Positions 33,392-41,443 of a stretch of 64,000 bases of DNA are shown piece by piece. A program made the translations under genes and the position numbers. The notes beneath the pieces were generated by a model. The model did no database searches. It worked only from the letters and a program-made list of their open reading frames with translations, and had not been told where the DNA came from. This DNA comes from Cupriavidus consociatus. GTDB taxonomy: Bacteria > Pseudomonadota > Gammaproteobacteria > Burkholderiales > Burkholderiaceae. The stretch lies in contig NZ_JAGIQA010000021.1 of the NCBI RefSeq assembly GCF_017814975.1, forward strand, positions 79,869 to 143,868. Reading direction: 5' to 3'. Each line of letters starts with the position of its first letter. The first letter of the stretch is position 1.

Positions 33392-33420
33392 AAACAAAAA
33401 AGCGGCCTGCCTGGCCGCTT
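33392..33420 (-). terminator. Rho-independent terminator of the HU gene
   Basis: On the minus strand AGCGGCC/GGCCGCT with a 5-base loop is followed by a T-run. It lies 24 bases past the HU stop codon. Confidence 0.85.
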
Positions 33421-33443
33421 CTCACGCTGTGGACGCAAACTGC

Positions 33444-33725
33444 TTACTTCTTCTTGTTCACCGCGTCCTTGAAACCCTGTCCGGCGGAAAACTTGACCGT
33501 CTTGGCGGCCGGGATCTTGATGGTTTCGCCGGTGCGCGGATTGCGTCCCGTGCGGGCCGCGCGCTTGCCGGCGCTGAAGCTGCCAAAACCTACCAGCGTG
33601 ACCGAATCACCCTTTGCCACTGCCTTCTTGATGCTGTCCAGCGCTGCGTTGAGCGCGCGCTCAGCGGCGGCGTTGCTCAGTTCTGCTTCCGTGGCGATGG
33701 CCGATACCAGTTCACCTTTATTCAT
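33444..33725 (-). CDS. hupB: HU DNA-binding protein
   Basis: A 93-residue typical bacterial HU: MNKGELVSAIATEAELS, GFGSFSAGKRAARTGRNPRTGE and IPAAKTVKFSAGQGFKDAVN. It bends and wraps DNA as a dimer. Start ATG gives the standard N-terminus; a 17-codon upstream extension is not conserved. A possible promoter on the minus strand is TTGCTC (33816-33821) and TAGACT (33792-33797) with an 18-base spacer. It ends in an intrinsic terminator. Confidence 0.95.
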   Translation of the reverse strand: MNKGELVSAIATEAELSNAAAERALNAALDSIKKAVAKGDSVTLVGFGSFSAGKRAARTGRNPRTGETIKIPAAKTVKFSAGQGFKDAVNKKK

Positions 33726-34218
33726 GGCTGATTTCCCTTGTTGGTCGTCGTCACCGATGTGCTTGCCTGGCGGCAAAACATCGATCGGCGCAGTCTAATC
33801 TGCCCCTTGTGCGTTGAGCAATCCCCAGTGGCACCAATGCAACGAAAAAACCCGCAAATCCTTGCTTGAGGCCGGTTAGCGGGCAATTTCCCGCTCTGTT
33901 TGCACTTGTCACCAGCCGGATTTGCCTGGCTGCGGCGTTGTGCCCCAGGGCGGCGCCGGCTCGGGGCGTGATGGAACAAATGCCCGAAATTGGGGCACCG
34001 CACCATAACGGATCAACCGAGATGCCGGAGAAGCGCCATTCTGGCGCATCGCAGCCACGGCCGGCGGCGCCTGCCTCCCGACCTCCTGCATACCCGGTTC
34101 CTTGCGCGCGGCATTCCGGTGCGGATTCTGCCCACTCAGGTGCAGCCGGCACCAGGATGCAGCCGGAACTGGAATGCTTTTTGCATACCCATGCGCCCAT
34201 TTTGAGCATGAGGTCACT
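33726..34218. other. Divergent promoter region between hupB and the ammonium transporter
   Basis: A 493-base gap. It holds the probable hupB promoter at its left end and a sigma-54-type promoter near 34170 for the transporter. I found no coding region or convincing NtrC palindrome between them. Confidence 0.6.
34170..34185 (+). promoter_or_regulatory. Sigma-54-type (-24/-12) promoter
   Basis: TGGAATGCTTTTTGCA has the invariant GG and GC exactly ten bases apart and fits TGGCAC-N5-TTGCA well at the key positions. It ends 34 bases before the transporter start. Nitrogen-limitation control through sigma-54 and NtrC would be expected for an Amt gene. Confidence 0.65.
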
Positions 34219-35421
34219 ATGGACAACTGGAAGACCGGCACCGACGCCATGTTTATCCTGCTTGGCGCCATCATGGTGCTGGCCATGCACGCCGGCTTTG
34301 CTTTCCTTGAGCTAGGCACGGTGCGCAAGAAAAACCAGGTCAATGCACTGGTAAAGATTCTGGTGGATTTCGCAGTTTCCACGATTGCCTATTTCTTTAT
34401 CGGTTACACCATTGCCTACGGCGTGCAATTCATGTCCGGGGCAGAAACGCTGGCCCACAAAAGCGGGTACGACCTGGTCAAGTTCTTTTTCCTGGCGACT
34501 TTTGCCGCCGCCATTCCGGCGATTATCTCGGGCGGTATTGCCGAACGTTCGCGCTTCAATCCGCAACTGGTGGCGACATTCGTGCTGGTCGGTTTTGTCT
34601 ATCCGTTCTTTGAAGGGATTGCGTGGAACCAGCGCTATGGGGTTCAGGACTGGATCACGCAGGTGGCCGGTGCGCCCTTCCATGACTTTGCCGGCTCGGT
34701 GGTGGTGCATGCGCTGGGCGGCTGGATCGCGCTGCCGGCGGTGCTGCTGCTCGGCGCGCGCCGCGGGCGCTACCAGAAGGACGGGCGCATCAGCGCCCAT
34801 CCGCCCTCAAATATCCCGTTCCTGGCGCTGGGCGCTTGGATCCTGGCAGTGGGCTGGTTCGGCTTCAACGTGATGAGCGCGCAGACCGTCGACAAGATCA
34901 GCGGCCTGGTCGCGATCAATTCGCTGATGGCGATGGCCGGCGGCACGCTGGCGGCGTGGGCCGCGGGGCGCAACGATCCGGGCTTTGCCTACAATGGCCC
35001 ACTGGCCGGGCTGGTGGCGGTATGCGCCGGCTCGGACCTGATGCACCCGCTGGGCGCGCTGATCACTGGCGGCATTGCGGGCGCCCTCTTCGTCTATATG
35101 TTTACGCTGGCGCAGAACAAGTGGCATATCGACGATGTGCTGGGCGTGTGGCCGCTGCACGGGTTGTGCGGCGCCTGGGGCGGCATCGCCGCGGGCATCT
35201 TCGGCGCCAGGGCACTGGGCGGACTGGGCGGCGTGTCGCTCGGCGCGCAGCTGATCGGAACGGTGCTGGGGATCGTGGTGGCACTGGCGGGCGGCACGCT
35301 GGTATACGGTGCGCTCAAGAAGCTGGTCGGCATCCGGCTCGATGCCGAAGGCGAATTCAATGGCGCGGACCTGACGCTGCACCGCATCTCCGCCACGCCG
35401 GAGCGCGAAACCAACTGGTAA
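34219..35421 (+). CDS. amt: Ammonium transporter (Amt/Rh family)
   Basis: A 400-residue, ~11-helix channel. The conserved pore residues are seen: FEGIAW, the HDFAGS segment with the family Asp, the first pore His in VVVHALGG and the second in WPLHGLCGAWGG. The protein has no cleavable signal peptide, unlike longer AmtB proteins. No glnK gene is next to it, which is unusual because amtB and glnK are normally paired. A sigma-54-like promoter precedes it. A hairpin at 35503-35530 follows. Confidence 0.93.
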   Translation: MDNWKTGTDAMFILLGAIMVLAMHAGFAFLELGTVRKKNQVNALVKILVDFAVSTIAYFFIGYTIAYGVQFMSGAETLAHKSGYDLVKFFFLATFAAAIPAIISGGIAERSRFNPQLVATFVLVGFVYPFFEGIAWNQRYGVQDWITQVAGAPFHDFAGSVVVHALGGWIALPAVLLLGARRGRYQKDGRISAHPPSNIPFLALGAWILAVGWFGFNVMSAQTVDKISGLVAINSLMAMAGGTLAAWAAGRNDPGFAYNGPLAGLVAVCAGSDLMHPLGALITGGIAGALFVYMFTLAQNKWHIDDVLGVWPLHGLCGAWGGIAAGIFGARALGGLGGVSLGAQLIGTVLGIVVALAGGTLVYGALKKLVGIRLDAEGEFNGADLTLHRISATPERETNW

Positions 35422-35502
35422 GGCGGATGCGCCGCCCGGCGGCGCCTGGACAAGCTGGCCTGCCGGCCCGCTTGTCTTGACAATTATTTGCTTGCGCTTC
35501 CA

Positions 35503-35530
35503 GGCACGGCATTCCAATAATTGCCGTGCC
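35503..35530. repeat. Inverted repeat between amt and mscS
   Basis: GGCACGGCA and TGCCGTGCC are perfect 9-bp arms around a 10-base AT-rich loop. No T-run follows, so it is a weak terminator at best; it may mark the end of the amt transcript or an operator. Confidence 0.5.
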
Positions 35531-35594
35531 CACGTATTGCGCCGCGTCAGCGCGCAGGGCTTGCACCACTCACGCCAACCGAGAGGACACGCCG

Positions 35595-36437
35595 ATGGAT
35601 GCCACGACTTTCGACAACCTCAAGACCCTGGTGGTCGCCTATGCCACGCAGTTCGGGGTCAAGATTCTGGCAGCGCTAGCGTTCTGGGTCATCGGCCGAT
35701 GGCTGATCCATTTTGCGGTACGGATGGTGCAGAACGCGCTTGCCAGACAGAAGGTCGACCCCACGCTGCTGCGCTATGTGGGTTCGATCGTGACGGTCAC
35801 GCTGAACGTGGTGCTGGTGATCGGCATCCTCGGCTACTTCGGCATCCAGACCACCACCTTTGCCGCACTGATTGCCGCCGCCGGCGTAGCCATTGGCATG
35901 GCGTGGTCGGGGCTGATGTCGAATTTCGCGGCGGGCGCCTTCCTGGTGGTGCTGCGGCCGTTCAAGGTAGGTGACTTCGTTACCGTCGGCGGCGTCACCG
36001 GCACGGTGCGCGAGATCGGGTTGTTCGCCACCTCGCTCGATACACCGGACAACGTGCAGACCGTGATCGGCAATAACAAGATCTTCAGCGACACCATCCA
36101 GAACTTCACCGCCAACCCGTACCGGCGCGTGGAACTGAAGGCGCAGCTGGCGGGCAGCACCGACGTGGCCGATGCGGTGGCGCTGCTGAAGTCGCGCATC
36201 GCGCAGATCCCCAACGTGCTGCCGGAACCCGCGGTCGACGTGGAGATCCTGGAATTCACGCTGGTCGGGCCGGTGCTGGCGGTACGCCCGTATTGCCACA
36301 ACGACCATTACTGGCAGGTTTATTTCGACACCAACCGCATTATCCGCGAGTGCTTCGGCCAGGCCGGCTATGCCGCGCCCATGCCGGCGCACATGGTGGT
36401 CGTACAGCAGGCCTCTGCCCTGCAGCAGGCCGCCTGA
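35595..36437 (+). CDS. Small-conductance mechanosensitive channel (MscS)
   Basis: A 280-residue MscS close to the E. coli length. Three N-terminal helices end in the pore helix TM3 (AALIAAAGVAIGMAWSGLMSNFAAGAFLVV), followed by RPFKVGDFV and the cytoplasmic beta domain (GTVREIGLFATSLDTPDN, NPYRRVEL). It opens under hypo-osmotic membrane tension. Start ATG follows GAGAGGACACGCCG. It converges with the exporter gene, whose stop is 4 bases away. Confidence 0.93.
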   Translation: MDATTFDNLKTLVVAYATQFGVKILAALAFWVIGRWLIHFAVRMVQNALARQKVDPTLLRYVGSIVTVTLNVVLVIGILGYFGIQTTTFAALIAAAGVAIGMAWSGLMSNFAAGAFLVVLRPFKVGDFVTVGGVTGTVREIGLFATSLDTPDNVQTVIGNNKIFSDTIQNFTANPYRRVELKAQLAGSTDVADAVALLKSRIAQIPNVLPEPAVDVEILEFTLVGPVLAVRPYCHNDHYWQVYFDTNRIIRECFGQAGYAAPMPAHMVVVQQASALQQAA

Positions 36438-36441
36438 TGCG

Positions 36442-37659
36442 TCAGGCAGCCGCCCGGCCAGCGCCGGAGCGGCCGTAGTAGCGCATCAGCACCGCGCCAG
36501 CGCCGCATAGCGCCATCACCACGGCCAGCGGCAGCGCGGTGCCGTCGCGCCACACGCTGACAGCCGCTCCGCCGAGCGTGCCCAGCGAAAACTGCAGCGT
36601 ACCCATCAGTGCCGAAGCCGTGCCGGCCCGATGCCCCTGGTGCGCCAGCGCCAGTGCGGAAGCATTGGGCGTGACGCAGCCCAGTGCACCGATAAAGACG
36701 AAGAACGCCGCCAGCAGCATGGGCAGCGTCGCCAGCCCGGCCAGCGCCGCCACGGCCAGCACCGCCCCGGCCGCGCAAGGCGCCAGCAGCGCCCGTCCCA
36801 GGACCTGGTCGAGTGTGCGACCGCGCACCAGCCGGCTGTTGAGCTGCGACATGACGATCAGGCCCAGCGCATTGGCGCCGAACACGAAGCCATAGTGCGA
36901 CGGCGCGATGCCGTGCAACTCGATCAGCACGAACGGCGAACCCGAGATATACGCGAACATCCCCGCCGACCCGAAACCTGCCGACAGCGAGTAGCCGACG
37001 AATTCACGGTCGCGCAGCAGCTCGCCGTAACTCCTGGCCACCGTGCCAAGCCGCAGCGGTGCCGCCTGGCGCCGGTCCAGCGACTCCTCCATGCGCCAGT
37101 GCACCAGCAGCAGGATGGCCAGGCCGGCCGCCGCCAGCACCCAGAAAATCGTGCGCCAGCCGGCCGCCGTCAGGATCGCGCCGCCGATGACCGGCGCGAG
37201 GATCGGCGCCAGCCCCATCACCAGCATCAGCGACGAAAACGCGCGAGCCGACTCATGGGCCTCGAGCCGGTCGCGGATCACGGCGCGCGCCATCACCATG
37301 CCGGCGCAACCGCCCAGCGCCTGCAGGAAGCGCCACAGCATCAGCGTCTCGGCACTGCGCGCCAGTGCGCATCCGATCGCCGCAACCACATAGAGGCCCA
37401 GCCCCAGATACAGCGGCGGCTTGCGGCCAAAGCGGTCGCTGAACGGCCCGTAGAATGCCTGCCCCATGGCAAGGCCGACCAGGAACGTGCCGAGGGTGAG
37501 CTGTACCTGGCCGATATCGACGCCAAGGTCGCCCGCCAGTGCGGGAAAGCTTGGCAGGTACATGTCGATCGACAGCGGCGCAATCGCCATCAGCGAGCCG
37601 CAAATCAGAAGCCAGGCAGGAAAGCGCGCGGTCGAGGCAGCGCTCGGGGAACGGGACAT
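36442..37659 (-). CDS. Bcr/CflA-family drug-resistance MFS transporter
   Basis: A 405-residue, 12-helix transporter. PLSIDMYLPSFPALAGDLG in TM1 and YGPFSDRFGRKPPLYLGL after TM2 are diagnostic of the Bcr/CflA (DHA1) group; RFLQALGGCAGMVMARAVIRD in TM4 is motif B. Family members export bicyclomycin, chloramphenicol or small peptides. Start MSRSPSA was chosen; an upstream ATG six codons earlier is possible. It is divergent from a secreted protein gene across 407 bases. Confidence 0.9.
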   Translation of the reverse strand: MSRSPSAASTARFPAWLLICGSLMAIAPLSIDMYLPSFPALAGDLGVDIGQVQLTLGTFLVGLAMGQAFYGPFSDRFGRKPPLYLGLGLYVVAAIGCALARSAETLMLWRFLQALGGCAGMVMARAVIRDRLEAHESARAFSSLMLVMGLAPILAPVIGGAILTAAGWRTIFWVLAAAGLAILLLVHWRMEESLDRRQAAPLRLGTVARSYGELLRDREFVGYSLSAGFGSAGMFAYISGSPFVLIELHGIAPSHYGFVFGANALGLIVMSQLNSRLVRGRTLDQVLGRALLAPCAAGAVLAVAALAGLATLPMLLAAFFVFIGALGCVTPNASALALAHQGHRAGTASALMGTLQFSLGTLGGAAVSVWRDGTALPLAVVMALCGAGAVLMRYYGRSGAGRAAA

Positions 37660-38066
37660 GGAAGAGATCCGGTGCATGCGGTTGCATGGCGCGCACCGCC
37701 GCGGGCAATGCCGGGGCGCGGTCGCAAGCCGCTGGAAAGGGGCAATTGTTGCACAGCATAACGAAAGCGATGCCGCAGCAGGTTGCACAGCTTTGAAACA
37801 CTCGTTCAGGAATTTGCCCTGCCAAGGTCGGGCTCGATGGCGTTGGCAGGATTGGCAAACTTGCCAAAGGTGGAATCAAGCGAGCATCTGCCCGGAATGC
37901 ATGACATGCGTGCGCTGACGCGGAGCATGATGGCAAGCGTGGCGCGCCGTTCACGCCTGGCAAGGTGAAGGGTACAATGCCTGCCTATCGGCGTGAGTGT
38001 CGCGTGACATGCGCCGCCGGCCACGCAGAGACGGACGACAGTACCGCCCCGGCAACGTTAGCCTGC
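37660..38066. other. Divergent intergenic region with a TTGGCAA palindrome
   Basis: This 407-base gap separates the exporter and a secreted-protein gene. Its only marked element is the palindrome at 37852-37867, preceded by a half-site. No coding region or RNA gene was recognised in the rest. Confidence 0.5.
37845..37867. promoter_or_regulatory. Palindromic operator-like element
   Basis: TTGGCAA-AC-TTGCCAA (37852-37867) is a perfect 7-bp inverted repeat; an extra TTGGCA half lies just before at 37844. The arrangement suits a dimeric or tetrameric repressor acting on the divergent exporter or secreted-protein gene. Confidence 0.5.
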
Positions 38067-38663
38067 ATGAGAACACGACACACGCCGATTTCCGCTTCGC
38101 CTGGCCTGGCCACCCTTGCATGGGTGGCCGCGCTGCTGTTGCCGTTGCCGCTGCATGCGGCGCCGGTACCGGTGCCGCCGCGCAATGTCGCCGCGGCCTC
38201 GGCGCCGGCTCCCGCAGTCGACGAAGCCGAACCCCTGTCGCGCATGCTCAAGGGCGCGGCCACGGGCCAGAATACCGGCGCCGCCGGCGTGCCGGAACTG
38301 TTGCGCAACACCACGCGTCCCGACAACGTGCTGGCGCGCGCCTGCCGCCAGCTCAACGACGCCCTGCCGATCGAAATCGACGGCGAGACGCGGCTGCGCC
38401 GCTGCCAGTCGGTGCCCGGCAAGCACGTGCTGTTCCAGCTGGAACTGACCAATTACCGCGGGCCGATGCTGGATCTTGCCAGCTTCGAGGTCAACTATGC
38501 TGCGCCGCTGCAGCGCAATATCTGCGCCAACCGCGACGTGGAAATCCTGACCAAGCTCGGCATCAGCCTGATGTTCCGCTACATGACCCGCAGGGACCGC
38601 GGCGAGCGCCGCATCGGCGATGTCTACATCAATGCGCCGATCTGCACGTCGGCGCTGCGCTGA
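38067..38663 (+). CDS. Exported protein, unknown function
   Basis: A 198-residue protein. ATG for MRTRHTPI gives a signal peptide cut near LHA-A (~32). A Pro/Ala linker is followed by a ~130-residue domain with three cysteines (LARACRQLN, LRRCQSVPG, NICAN) plus a fourth near the end (APICTS). The pattern ICANRDVEILTKLGISLMFRY resembles a family of uncharacterised periplasmic proteins with paired cysteines. The open frame upstream of the chosen ATG lacks a signal sequence. A strong bidirectional terminator lies 80 bases downstream. Confidence 0.7.
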   Translation: MRTRHTPISASPGLATLAWVAALLLPLPLHAAPVPVPPRNVAAASAPAPAVDEAEPLSRMLKGAATGQNTGAAGVPELLRNTTRPDNVLARACRQLNDALPIEIDGETRLRRCQSVPGKHVLFQLELTNYRGPMLDLASFEVNYAAPLQRNICANRDVEILTKLGISLMFRYMTRRDRGERRIGDVYINAPICTSALR

Positions 38664-38742
38664 AGCGGCGACCAGCCAGGAAACGAGAATCGATTGCAAA
38701 CGACACGCCGGTAGTGCCGGTGGTCCTGCCCGCGCCAGCAAG

Positions 38743-38770
38743 GAAACGGCCCGCATCAGCGGGCCGTTTC
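38743..38770. terminator. Bidirectional intrinsic terminator
   Basis: GAAACGGCCCGC and GCGGGCCGTTTC form a perfect 12-bp stem with a 4-base loop; the ends are rich in A and T. It separates the convergent secreted-protein gene and opgH. Confidence 0.85.
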
Positions 38771-38793
38771 TTGTTCAGCAGGCAATCGGGGAA

Positions 38794-38827
38794 ATCGACG
38801 TAATCGACGTAATCGGCGTAATCGGCG
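38794..38827. repeat. Short 9-bp tandem repeat
   Basis: ATC(G)(A/G)CGTA is repeated almost four times just before the opgH stop region. Non-coding; copy number may vary between strains. Confidence 0.7.
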
Positions 38828-38833
38828 GCGGCC

Positions 38834-41443
38834 TCATGCCGCGCGCGGACGCAATGGCAGCACGTTGGCCGCCCTGCGCACCAGCATGCGCGTATCCTTC
38901 CAGCCGGCATCGGCCAGCGGCGAACCCCACACCAGCTCATGCAGCCGCGCCAGCGCGAACGGGTTACCCAGCAGCAGGTGCTTCTGCGCCGGTGTCAGCG
39001 CGCGCGGACCATGGGTCAGCGCATGTTCGACCAGCGTTTCGTGGCGCCGGCGTGCCGCTTCGGGCTGCACCGGCCGCGCCGTCGCGGTCGCGCACATCAG
39101 CGCATTGGTGACCGGGTCCACCACCGCATCGACAAAGTCAGGCGTGTCCGCGGCGTTCTCGACATGCTGCTGCGTCTCGACGATCTCGCGCGGCACCAGC
39201 GTTTCTTCCGGGATCATGAACAGGCCCGCATTGCGCGAGGCACGGCCCAGCGACACGCGCGACAGCATCACCGACAACGGGATCGACATTGCCAGCGACC
39301 CGACAATCGGCAGCAGCCACAGCACGTACGACGGGTTCAGCCAGTAGACCAGCCCGCCCCACGCAAGTCCCAGCGCGGTATGCCAGCCGTGGCGGCGCAA
39401 CGCCTCGCCCCAGGTGGTCTCGGCGTCTTCGCGCGGCGGCGATTTCCACGAGATGCCCCAACCGCTGTAGGCGGCGATCACGAACTTGGTATGGAACAGC
39501 ATCCGCGTGGGCGCCAGCAGCGCTGACAGCAGCACCTCGACCAGCATGCTGGCAAAGAGCTGCACCGCGCCGCCGTAGCGCCGTGCCTGCTTCATCAGCA
39601 GCACCACGCTGGCGAGCTTGGGCAGGAACAGCAGCGTGGCGGTCGCCGAGAACAGCGCCAACGCCTTCTCCGGGTGCCATTCGGGCCAGGTCGGGAACAT
39701 CTGGTACGGTTGCGTGAAGTACTCCGGCGGCACCAATGCATGCTTGGCCAGCATTGCCGTGGACAGCAGCAGGAACAACAGCCACAGCGGCGCCGACAGG
39801 TAGGCCATGATGCCGGTCAGGAACACCGCGCGGTGCACCACGTGGAAGCCCTGCTTGAACCACAGCCGGAAATTCATCAGGTTACCCTGGCACCAGCGAC
39901 GGTCGCGCTTGACCTCGTCGAGCAGGTTGGGCGGCAACTCTTCGTACGAGCCTTCGAGGTCGTAGGCGATCCACACGCCCCAGCCGGCCCGGCGCATCAG
40001 CGCGGCTTCGACGAAGTCGTGCGACAGGATTTCGCCGGACAGCGGCCCACGCCCTGGCAGCGGGGCCAGCGCGCAATGCTCGATGAATGGCTTGACACGG
40101 ATGATGGCGTTATGGCCCCAGTAGTGCGATTCGCCCAGCTGCCAGTAGTGCAGGCCAGCGGTGAACAACGGCCCGTACACGCGCGTGGCGAACTGCTGCA
40201 CCCGTGCATACAGCGTCTCGCGGCCCACGGCCAGCGGCGCGGTCTGGATGATGCCGGCGCCGGGGTTGGCCTCCATCAGCCGCACCAGCGTGGCCAGGCA
40301 GTCGCCGCTCATCACGCTGTCGGCATCGAGCACCACCATGTAGCGGTACTTGCTGCCCCAGCGGCGGCAGAAGTCGGCGACGTTGCCGGTCTTGCGCTTG
40401 ACGCGGTGGCGGCGCCAGCGATAGAAGATGCGGCCGAAGCCGCCGACCGCGCGGCACAGCTCCATCCACGCGTCGTGCTCGGCGGTGCGCAGGTCCGGGT
40501 TACCGCTATCGGACAGCACGATGAAATCGAAATTGGACAGATGGCTGGTGCGCGCCAGCGATTCATAGGTCGCGCGCAACCCCGCGAACACCCGCGTCAC
40601 GTCCTCATTGCAGATCGGCATGATGATCGCGGTGCGCGCCTCGGGCGCGAGCGGCCCGTCGGGTGCGGCGGAGCGCGAAATCAGATGCCGGTCGCCGCCC
40701 TTGGCGAGCACCAGGAAGCCCATCATCGCGGTCCAGAAACCCGCCGACACCCATGAGAACAGAATGGCGAACAGGCCAAGGATCGCGATCTCGAGCGGAT
40801 CGGCCCCGTGATACGGCAGCACGCTGGTCATGAAGTAGGTGGCGAGCACGGTCTGGATCACGACCAGCGCCAGCAGGAACCAGCGGCGGTGCGAGCCGGC
40901 CGGGTGCCACTTGCCTTCGGCATCGGGGCCGTCGTGCAGCGTGTCCCAGGTTTCGGGCACGGGCGGGCGGCCCAGCATGCGGCGCCAGGTGTTGCGCAGC
41001 CAGCCGGTAACGATATGCGGCGGCCACTGGCGCGGCACCATCGAGCTGCGCTCGGGCTCGGGGCCAGTGTCGACCTTGACGGTGCCATCTGCGCGCCGCT
41101 GCAGCAGCGGCTCGCCTCCAATCTGCGGATTGCCGTAGGCGATGGTGAAACGGCGGCCAACCGAAGCGTAGGCGCCGCCGCCCTGCGCGGCGGGCGCGTC
41201 CTTGGCGGCAAGGCGCGACTGCAGGCGCGAGATCGCTTCCTGCGCGTCGCGGCCGTCGCCGCTGACCGGCATGACCGTACTGACCGGCGCCAGCGATGCG
41301 ACCGGCGCCGCGGCCGCGCCGGGCATATCGGTCAGCAGTTCGCTGCGAATTTCAGGCGATACGGGCAGGCGGTCGACATAGCGCTCGCATGCCGCTGCCT
41401 GGGCCGGTCGCTGCTTTAGCCTGGGGGTAAGATGTAGCTCCAC
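38834..41443 (-). CDS. opgH: Glucans biosynthesis glucosyltransferase H
   Basis: An 869-residue inner-membrane glucosyltransferase making the beta-1,2-glucan backbone of osmoregulated periplasmic glucans. GT2 motifs: MPICNEDV, VVLDADSVMSGD (DxD-like) and EVKRDRRWCQGNLMN, which holds the RxxRW. Several transmembrane helices lie before and after the catalytic loop. The start ATG lies inside the end of opgG, a 28-base overlap in another frame, the usual mdoGH coupling. Length is standard for the family. Confidence 0.95.
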   Translation of the reverse strand: MELHLTPRLKQRPAQAAACERYVDRLPVSPEIRSELLTDMPGAAAAPVASLAPVSTVMPVSGDGRDAQEAISRLQSRLAAKDAPAAQGGGAYASVGRRFTIAYGNPQIGGEPLLQRRADGTVKVDTGPEPERSSMVPRQWPPHIVTGWLRNTWRRMLGRPPVPETWDTLHDGPDAEGKWHPAGSHRRWFLLALVVIQTVLATYFMTSVLPYHGADPLEIAILGLFAILFSWVSAGFWTAMMGFLVLAKGGDRHLISRSAAPDGPLAPEARTAIIMPICNEDVTRVFAGLRATYESLARTSHLSNFDFIVLSDSGNPDLRTAEHDAWMELCRAVGGFGRIFYRWRRHRVKRKTGNVADFCRRWGSKYRYMVVLDADSVMSGDCLATLVRLMEANPGAGIIQTAPLAVGRETLYARVQQFATRVYGPLFTAGLHYWQLGESHYWGHNAIIRVKPFIEHCALAPLPGRGPLSGEILSHDFVEAALMRRAGWGVWIAYDLEGSYEELPPNLLDEVKRDRRWCQGNLMNFRLWFKQGFHVVHRAVFLTGIMAYLSAPLWLLFLLLSTAMLAKHALVPPEYFTQPYQMFPTWPEWHPEKALALFSATATLLFLPKLASVVLLMKQARRYGGAVQLFASMLVEVLLSALLAPTRMLFHTKFVIAAYSGWGISWKSPPREDAETTWGEALRRHGWHTALGLAWGGLVYWLNPSYVLWLLPIVGSLAMSIPLSVMLSRVSLGRASRNAGLFMIPEETLVPREIVETQQHVENAADTPDFVDAVVDPVTNALMCATATARPVQPEAARRRHETLVEHALTHGPRALTPAQKHLLLGNPFALARLHELVWGSPLADAGWKDTRMLVRRAANVLPLRPRAA

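Noticed and set aside
34139..34153. GGTGC-N5-GCACC inverted repeat upstream of amt as an NtrC site
   Set aside because: The half-sites are in the reverse order to the GCAC...GTGC NtrC consensus, so I did not annotate it.
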